A stretch of DNA of 64,000 nt from Gymnogyps californianus. Its lineage: Eukaryota > Chordata > Aves > Accipitriformes > Cathartidae. The stretch is taken from the NCBI RefSeq assembly GCF_018139145.2, contig NC_059471.1:204619494-204683493 (forward strand). The letters run 5' to 3'. The notes under the pieces are model-generated. The model searched no databases and was not told the DNA's origin. It worked only from the letters and a program-made list of their open reading frames with translations. This document shows positions 43,901 through 53,292 of the stretch, piece after piece. How positions within the stretch are numbered: position 1 is the first letter of the stretch; each line of letters opens with the position of its first letter. Position numbers and translations under genes: made by a program.

Positions 43901-46900
43901 AAAGTGGTAGGATGTAGAAGATGCAGATGATATACTTTACCTTTGGTGAATGCATTATAACAGCCACATTCAGACCAAAAGTGGGTTTACCCACTGTTTT
44001 ACTTCTTACAAGACAGTAAAACTGTCTGACTACTTCCGATTAATATCAGACATGCAGGAAAAATACAAGACCGGCAAACAGAGGATGAGTTTAGTCTGGT
44101 ATATGTTACAGTTTCTTGTTACCTGTGGCTTAAATGCTTGCCACGGAGTTGATGTTCTTTGCGTTTAGCAGCTTGTGGTTCTATTTCCTTCCATGAATGT
44201 GTCCAGTTGCTTTCTTAACTCCATAAAAGCCTCTACCACCGCACTGAATTTTCAGTGGCAAAGTGTGTCACAGATTAACTGCAAATTTGGATGAAGAAAT
44301 ACCTCCTCCTGGGTTTCTTGTTTGCTTTTTTAAATTGCCTTTTTAGTTTCCTGGGATGTTTCCTGGATATTGTTTCAGTGTCCCCATTTTAAAAAGTTGC
44401 GGATTTTTTTGTAAAGCACTGGGTTTTGGAAGAGGAGATGTGAGGACTAAAGATAATGAGAAAGTACAGAGGAGAGTTGAAAGGATGCTGTGCTGAGGAG
44501 TCAAGATTTGCAGCTAGTCAGAGTCACTGAATAAAAAAACCCTAGAAGACAGACTGCTAATTGAAGAGAGCAGATTCTAAAATATTAATATGAATTCTAG
44601 GGCAAGGTGAGGAAGTGTCTCCTCGAAGGAAGGAAATACATTTGCTTCACTTGAGATTGAAAAGAAGAGGCACAAGGAAGCCAATTGCAGGAGAACGTGC
44701 TAGAAATAAGGCAGCTTCTAGTATGCAGAAAGGTGTTCGTGGTCTGAAAGACAGGAGAGGGTGGGATGGTGCAGAAAGGGAGGAGGGGAAAAGGAAAAAG
44801 GCAAAAGGTTCGCACTTATGCCTTGAATAAGTCTATGAAATTGGCAACACTTTTTGTCAAATATTTGGTGTAAACAGGACACAAAAAGTAAGACTAAGTG
44901 GTAGAAGACAGAAGTGGTGAACACTGATTATATAGTGGGGAAAATACCATATGAGCATTCTTATGACCTGTATAGTGGAAAAGGAAAGAGTTTTTCAGTG
45001 TAGAATTCAAGGTTGTATGCCTTGGGCTTAGTAAACTTTTTTGCTATGAAGATGTGCAAGAAATATCTTGAAGGTGGTGAGTATGGTACAAACTGAATGG
45101 GTTTAACAGCGTGAAAGTCAAGGTTATATACTTGAGGGTCTTCTAAAAACAGAGGGATTGTCTTTTAGAAAGTGAAGGAAAAGGAGGAAGTTTTGGGTGT
45201 TTTAATAAATGACTGAGCCACCAATATGATGAAGCTTTGAAAAAGCCAAAAGGGTCACTTGTTTAAATCTGTAAATCACATAAATTTGCCTTGAGTGAAG
45301 TCAGAGGAGACAGTGAAGACAGAGATGCAGAGTAACAAATACAAAAAGATTGCATTAAAATGTAAGAGTGTATTCAAATAAATAGGTCTTGAATAAAATT
45401 ACTTAGGAAACTGAAGCGAGTTTTCATATCTGTATATCAATAAGATTCTGGAAAAGTCTCTATGGGAGTCATTGTGTTGGAGGGAAAAAAATTCTTGTTT
45501 TTATGATTAAAATTTAGTGCATTCATGAAAAAGATGGTATGACATGATGGCTTCAGTCACACAGACTGATCTCAATCCAGTAAATTCTTTATTGTACTCA
45601 AGACTGAAAGTAGGCACGTTGCATGATAATTCTTAGGGGACAATGTGATACAAATCTCCTTCCCTGCCAGGCTGTCAAGAGTGCTTCCTAGTAGCAGCTA
45701 AACATTCCTGACATCATGATAGAACAAACATTTTAAAATCCTTAAATTGGTATAAAAATAAAAGAAAAAAAGATCTGTTAGCCTAAGCAACATCAGTTTT
45801 TAAAGGAAAAATGGTAGCAGTAGTAGTCAGTTGATTTCCTTCCCCACACACCCCCCTGCCCTGTAGTAATTAAACATTTAGTCAACATAATGCTGTCACA
45901 TCTGGAATTTGTCAACAGATTTATGTCTTGAAAGTTTGTTCAAGTTAGTAATTAGTGTTAAATTCTGTTTGACCCAATCTGATGAAGTCTTCTGGTAAAG
46001 TGTTGTCAACGCATTGATGAGATATGCAGAAATTACTTAAAAATTGGGAAGTGTGGTGTATACTACTACAGATAAAGAAATAACACACAAGGTCCTGGAG
46101 AGTCAACAGTGAGCGTACAACAAATAGTGAAGTTAATATTTATGTGAGAGAAATGCAAAAAATAACTAATACGGGACAAAGAAAGACACCAAACGCAAAC
46201 ATTCATAGAAGAAAAAGGCTTGCAAAGCAGACTGGGTCACTATGTTTGCCGTGCGCTGTAGCATCCGATACGGCCACCTATGTGTGTGTTACCAAAGTGA
46301 GGGGCGTAGAGTGCTGTCTGTGGAGCACCACTGGGGCTGTGGCTGGGATACCCCTGTCTGTTGGTGGCTCTGTTAATGTCAAAACCATTTTGGCTGCATT
46401 CATAAGATAGTTTAAAAAAGAGTTGGATTAATTTAAGCTGAGAAAAAGGTAAAATATCTAGCTGAAGCATATAGTAATGAATGCTTTAACTGCACACTGG
46501 AAGGCCATAAGCAATTGGAGGGGTGCCCCTTCTGTTGTATTTTTTTCATGCATTAAAAGCTTTGCACAAAACATAATTCAGAATCAAAACCTGATTGTTA
46601 AAGTCTAAGTGTTCAGAAAAGTGTTGATTTATTTTTAATAATTTTTATAAAAACAGTTTTGATCAATTGCTGGCTTAAATATATATAATTGTAATGTTTT
46701 ATTGTTACCTTTCTGTATGGGCTTTTCTAACAAGGCTGACATACTGAGCATACTCTAGCTATAATTTTGATTGAAATCATTTTGAGCAGATTTTTTTTTA
46801 TGCTCACATCATTTGTACTAGGGTCATTGAATTTAACTCCAGGAGACTATTGCAGCAGTCATTTTGACTGAAATGTGTTTTCTAAATGGCATCTGGTTTT

Positions 46901-49900
46901 CAAACTGTCTTGTTGCATAGCAGTGGTTTTAGCATGTGCGTGAATGTAACCCTTGGCAATGGTAGGTTTCGAACAAGTGCAGGGAGCTGCATGTTTGCTT
47001 TGAGAGCCATGTGATGATGGTACTGCAAAGTGCATAAATTTTAATATGACTGTGAAAGAATATAGTACTGTTGTCTGATGGTACTGAATAAGGAAAGTTC
47101 TTAATTTCTTGATAGGTTTGAGGTTCAGACTCAAAAAGCTGTGGGTGAAAGTAAGCCAGACTGAAGAGGTACAATTAACATTGCGTCTTGGGAAAGATAA
47201 TTGAAGATTATAGACCGTGGAGATGAAAAATACCTCGCAGATCATCTAGTATGTCTCTGCCAGTTTGAAATTGTTCCTCCTAGTGTCTTTCATTAATATT
47301 TTTCTAGTCCAGTTTAAAATGTACCACTTGGTGAGATTTCAATCACATCTCTGAGGAAACAGCTTTTTTTTCTTCTTTTTTTTTCCTAATAGCATCATTT
47401 TCTCTGTTTAGTTTTATCCTATGGATTTGAGATGTCACACACTTTGTCCAGACTCTTTTCTGTGATAGTCAGTCATTGCTTACCCAAACTAACCATGTGT
47501 TTCTCTGTATCTTGAGTCCTAATTCTGCTCATGTTTTACACCTCCGCTAATGTTTTCTGGTTTCTCGTGGTGTCCTCGGGAAGAGCCTGGTCTTTCTCAG
47601 CAGACAGCCCTCACTTCTGGAATCCTTCTCGCTTCCACGCAGCCATGTGCTGACAAAGCCGGTCTTTGTGTCTGCTTGGGGAATGATGCAAGGCCCATCT
47701 GTTAGTCCAGGCTGATAGGAGAAAAGCAGCTTTTAAGGATGGCTTGTGGATTGCTTGTTTTTTCCAGAGGTTTCAATGTCCATATTTGACCAGTGAATCT
47801 CCAGAAGCAATCTGAGCAGTCATTTCCTACTGGCAACAAATCTCTGCCATGCTTTTATGATTATTCCCGCCTTGCATCCAAGCTTTCAGCAGCAGGTTTC
47901 TCAGACAAATATATTTCAAAGAAAACTCAGTCATGGCTTATTTTTAAACATATCAGATACACCTCTTCCTTCACATATTTCAGATCAGTAACTTCAGATT
48001 TTCTTGTTATTCCTGTAGAAAATTCCATTTACTTATTAACTTTTGCTAGTATTAAATCATTACCAGATCTAACTTTAATTTTATGCATAGCTTTAGAATA
48101 TTTCTTCCAACTGTAATTTCTTTTGTTCAAAAGATTCTCAATAAATATTCTTTCTTATGTCACCCACACAGTTTTTCTGGCTTATTTCTAGTCTGTTCTT
48201 GCCAGATGTTTTTTCCCAAGCTTTTGTGATAATGAAATGGAGCCACTGTACCCATGGTATTAAAAGAAAAAAAAGCTTTGAAAAGTTTGTTTGTTTGGGT
48301 TTTTTTTGCTAAGAAGTGCAATTAGTTTGACATTGCATTCATATTTTTCCCAGCTGTGTTTCAAACTTTTGACGTATCTTCACTTAAGAACAGATTGCCT
48401 CCAAAGTTTTACAACACCTGAACTTTTGGAGTAGTAACATTTTTTCAGTGCTTAAGTTATAGGTGACACTTGGACCTTAAGAGTTAACAGAACATGAAAA
48501 TTGGTGATTTAAAAAATTTTGCTACAAATACACTGTCTTAAACCCAGTTCATTCCACTGTATCCTGCTTTACCAGGTGAATACCCTAAGCAGGCACAGAG
48601 AGAGAGACTGTTTATATGAATGCAATTTTGTGCAAAATAGCTCAGCTCCAGAAGCAGTTAGAATGAAGGTTAGATCTGATAATGATTTAATACCATTCAA
48701 AGCTTTATCTTCCTTCCTCCACTACCCCCACCCCAGTTAGACATTCAGTAAAGAGGTGCTCAAACCTCTTGTGTCGGGAGGGAATTGAACATTCTGTGTC
48801 CTAGAAGACTTCTTAAACATTTGGTTAAGACAATCGTCTTATTTTTATTAATTGGGTCTAGACAGATAGGTTCAGCACAAAGTATTTGAGGAACTTAATA
48901 ATTCCACATCTACCGCAATTGAATCTTTTCTTCTAACAAAGCAATTTATTGCAAAAAATACGTATGTTGCCCAATTCTGTGGCTGCCATCAGCAGGAGAA
49001 TCCTGCTATGTTGTATAAAGCAGGAAAAAAATGAAGAAGTCATTGCTTTGGGGTGACAGAACTCTCTTGCTGTTTTCGAGTCTCCCTGAACCCGTTGAAA
49101 AAGCTGTGCAAACAGAGCTCCAAGCTGCTGCCCCCTCAGCATGTAGGCTTTTGGATTTGTCCTTCGGAGATCTCTGCCTTTCTCCATGTACAGGCTAGGC
49201 ATATGTAACTAGGTTTTGAATTCTGCTCCAAAGACTCACAAGTTAGGTATTTTAGCTTCTAACATTTGGCTGTCTGTAGGGGAGCTGGTCACTCTTTACT
49301 CCCCTTAGATATATGTCTCTTTGTCTCTACTGAGCCTCTTTGGAGATAAAACTGTTTCTTACCTGCATGAATTGAAAATAGTAGTTCTCTCTACTTCTGT
49401 CTTTTTAAGGAATCTCAGGATCAGGACTCACTGTTTCAGCGCTCGCTTCCCTGTGATGGCATTTTTATTAAGCTGAATAAGTAGAGGATTTTGAAAGAAA
49501 TGAGTAAAGGGTTGCAATTTGCTAAGTAAGTTTGTGTTACTCTGATCAATAGCTTCATCTTGTTAATATTGTATATTGAGACTTTAGAGTTAATGTCTTA
49601 AGTCAAAAGCATTAATGAAACTTAGTGTCTAGTCTGACGCCATTTCAGATTTATCCAATCAGCCCTAAGTAAGGTATTTTATGTTGCCAACCTTATGTTA
49701 CATATATAGCATTTGGTGCTAGTTGGAAAAGAAAATGGTTACAATTTGTTGTTGAAGTATTGCTGGAGCATTTGTAATGCAGCAGCAAGGTCACTTTTAC
49801 ATCCCACATAAAACTGAGATGGGTCCAGCTCCAAACTATCTAGGCTTTTGCTGTGCTCATTGGGAGCTTTTAGGAGCCTCCTGCCATTCCTTCATTGGTG

Positions 49901-52900
49901 ATTTCTGAACGTGAGGCCAGCTGCAAGTATGTATTGCAGAAGTGATTCTCCAGTAATGGTGCACGGGGGTGTAAAATAGCAATTGTTGCAGCAGATTACT
50001 CCATAATGCTTCTTCACTGACTGAAGAAGGACTTTGTTGAATGAAGAATGTAGAAAAATGTGCTCTTAAACTCATGAGTATTTTAAGAAAATAAATACCT
50101 AACAAGTTTGAGGTTGACCCCAATTCAGTGATATGTTCAAAGTGCTTCATGGACTGGATTTTGAGCCATTTACCAATACTCTACTCTACTGTGATTTATA
50201 GACCTAAATTAAGTAAATGGAATTTGTCTTTGTGAATATGGATGGGCCAGTATTCCTTAACCAAACTCCAAAGACTTTGCAGAATGATGGCATCCAAACT
50301 ATTGTTGTCTAATGCCATATAAAAGAAAGTTAAGCACAGGCTGTTATAAAAATTGCCTCATTCTTGGTGACCATAATTTTTTCTATTCTTCACAGGTAGG
50401 TGTCATTTTTTTATATTATGTCCACTTAAGGGAAAACTTTAATAATTATTCCTACCTCCTGCAAGCACTTTCACAAATTTGAAGACCAAGTTCACTTTCA
50501 GCAAAAGTGGGGTTATTACTGAGTTAGGAATTTTTTTTTTTTGATTGATACTGGTAAGAACTTGCTGCTGCTTTTTATAGCAATGTGCTTCCTTGAAGGT
50601 TTGAACTGACACTTTCTTTCCTGATACATTTATTCTTCAGAAATTCCTTACTATGCTATTATCATTACACAGAGGTAGGTCATGGTTGGCTGGTGTTTTT
50701 TGAAGAGTAGAGCTGTGGTCAGATACCAGTTCTTCATAAAATGTAACCTTGTTGCCTTGAATTGTCAGTGGCATCTATAGCAAAGGCCAGGGAAATTTTT
50801 TCTTGTTTTCTGCTTTTACCTCTTTCTTCCCCCTGCGAGGTGGGAGGAGGTAGGGAGACAATGGAATCACCACAGCATTTTTTCCTAACTGGGGCAGAAC
50901 AGACTGGCTGCACTCAACGGTGACATCCCACGACTGCACTTTAGTGATACCACGATCATAATTTGGAGGAACGAAGATAGTGAAAAATATGCTGGTACAT
51001 TGCTATTTTGGTAAAATAATCAATAGCTCTGTCAAGACACTGTATGCATGTTTGTAGTCAAATTTACCTCCTTTCTGGCCCTGCTCTTTTTAAGCACACA
51101 CTCTTCCAGCCTTTCCTTTCCAACCTTCAAATTCTTTTTTGTCTGGAGTGATACATCCATCTGTTCAAAACATGGTATGAGCTGGCACAGGAATATCCAA
51201 CTTAGAGTGTGAAAGTTCAAGAGGAGGTCTTCGGGTATAAAGGAAAGAGAATCAAAGTCTCTCCTGGTTGTCAGGCAGAGATTTGGAAAATGTGCAGCTC
51301 ATGCCTATTATTCCTGTTCCCCACATTGCCTTTCCCTCTCTGATCAGAACTCCAGGATAACTCTTGATATGAAAGATGAAGGGTTTAGCCTGTGCGTCTC
51401 ACTGCCTGTGCTGAAAATGTAATGGTGAAAATGTGTATATGTTCCTGGCTTTGCTAGCTGCAGAACTATGTGAAAATCAGTGAGCAAGTATGAGTGACTT
51501 TCCGGAGAAATATGGGAATGATGCCAAATGGAAGAAGAAAAAAAAATAAAATTGGCCACTGCTATTCATGTTAGCAAAAATGACTAACATTACTAATGTC
51601 TCTTGTTCGTAGATCACCTCTCTTGTGACTCTCCAGCTGTTATCCATGGTTGGCCATAATGACCAGCTCGATGGACCACGATATAAATGTACTGTATCTC
51701 TGGACTTCATCAGAGCTGTTGCCCGGTGAGCCTATTAGAGATCGTTTACTGTTGTATGTGCTGACTTGAAAGAGACTTCAAACCCATTATTTGCTCAGTC
51801 TGTAGCTCTCTGCAGACCAGAATAGAAATCTATGGATGTTTTCTAAGAATGAGTGAATGAGTCGTCTTATTTATGAGAAGTGTTGAACTTGAGGTAAGTA
51901 TAGTCCAATCCTGTTTTGAAAAAAAGTTGTTACAGTGGCAGTATGTGTTACAGTAACATACTGTCTTTGTGCTTAATAAAGGTCAAGGACTTCATGTGAA
52001 AATACTGCTCTAAAAGGTCAGTCCATTTCATTACCAAAAGGCACATTATGGTATTTGAATCTGAAATGATATTTAGTTCTTAACAGTGTTTGTTGTACAT
52101 ACGGTATAAAAACCACATAGGTTATAAGAATTCTTCCACATAGTCTATCTTGTGTGATCTGTAGTTGATACAAACTAATTCAATAAATGAATGCAGGTGC
52201 CTCAATGGCTCTGTTCATTCAGAGCCTTCAGTCTTGGAGTCTGAGAACAGTTCCAGGTCCATCAGGAGAGATGACGATAAATTACAGACAGAAATGCATG
52301 CAATACATAGGCAACAATCAAGCCTATGTCCCATTTTTATGAAATGCCAACAGCATTACCTCACACCTGTTGCTGCAGCCAGCTTATTAGCAGGTCTTGG
52401 ATAAAGAGTCTATAGCCAGAACAGAGCCCAGAAATGACATGTGGCGAAAAGGAGGAGAACCGTTCTCAAGGCCAGCTCTTCTCTGTAATGTGGGACTTCA
52501 GAGGAACCTGTGGTCTAGACTGTATCCCATAACCTCAGTGCATATGTTGCTCTCCTGAGCTATTAAATGTCCAATAGCCTTGTCACTAAACCCCACAGAC
52601 ACACTAATTTCAATTTGCAGTTGGACAGGCTGTAGAATGAAACTTCATCTGGTTCAGGCCTGGCTGGACCACACTGCCAGTCTGTCCACGGCTTCACTAT
52701 GTCAGTTTGCTATTCCTAGCAATAAAGTCACTTGTGAATGATGCCCTGAAAAAGCTCCCACTGGTACCAAGTACAGCAGACCATCTGCTCAGCAACATGG
52801 ATCATTGTGTATACAAATGTCCCCAAGTTCTTGTCTCTGCTCTAACTCCTACGGTGAATACAGAGACCAGTTCATAAACACTGTACCGACTATGAAGGTC

Positions 52901-53255
52901 CTTGAATTAAGGTACTTGAAACGACGGCCCTTTCCTTGCAACTTTAACATCCTTAGAAGTTTCATTGACTCCATTAAAGTTGCTGGAAGGTAGAGATGGC
53001 CAGAAAACAGGACCAAAACTTGTGCTGTGTAGCTCATGCTTACCAGAGAAAGTAGTTGTCGGAGATGCTATCACTTCAAACCTCAGTGCACGGTATAGTG
53101 CTTTGGCTTGCTTCCTTTAGGTCAGATATGTGTACATATCTATATATCTATATATCTATATATATAGATATATAGATATCTATCTATCTATCTATCTATC
53201 TCCTGACAGACTTTTCCTACATGTTATGAGGAAGAAAGCAGTTCTTCCCCCCCCG

Positions 53256-53292
<37 letters not shown>

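Larger units (their letters stand above)
16016..51612 (+). other. ORC5: ORC5 giant intron D-E (35.6 kb)
   Basis: GTGAGT at 16016 and AG at 51611-51612. About ten times longer than the two introns either side of exons B and E. I found CR1 fragments (31200-31725, 35285-35820, 45090-45570, 47200-47420), homopolymer runs, and an A+T-rich block at about 18700-19560, but no exon, tRNA or nested gene that I can support. Stretches 19.6-31 kb, 36-45 kb and 47.5-51.6 kb hold only short, unrecognised open frames. Confidence 0.85.
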
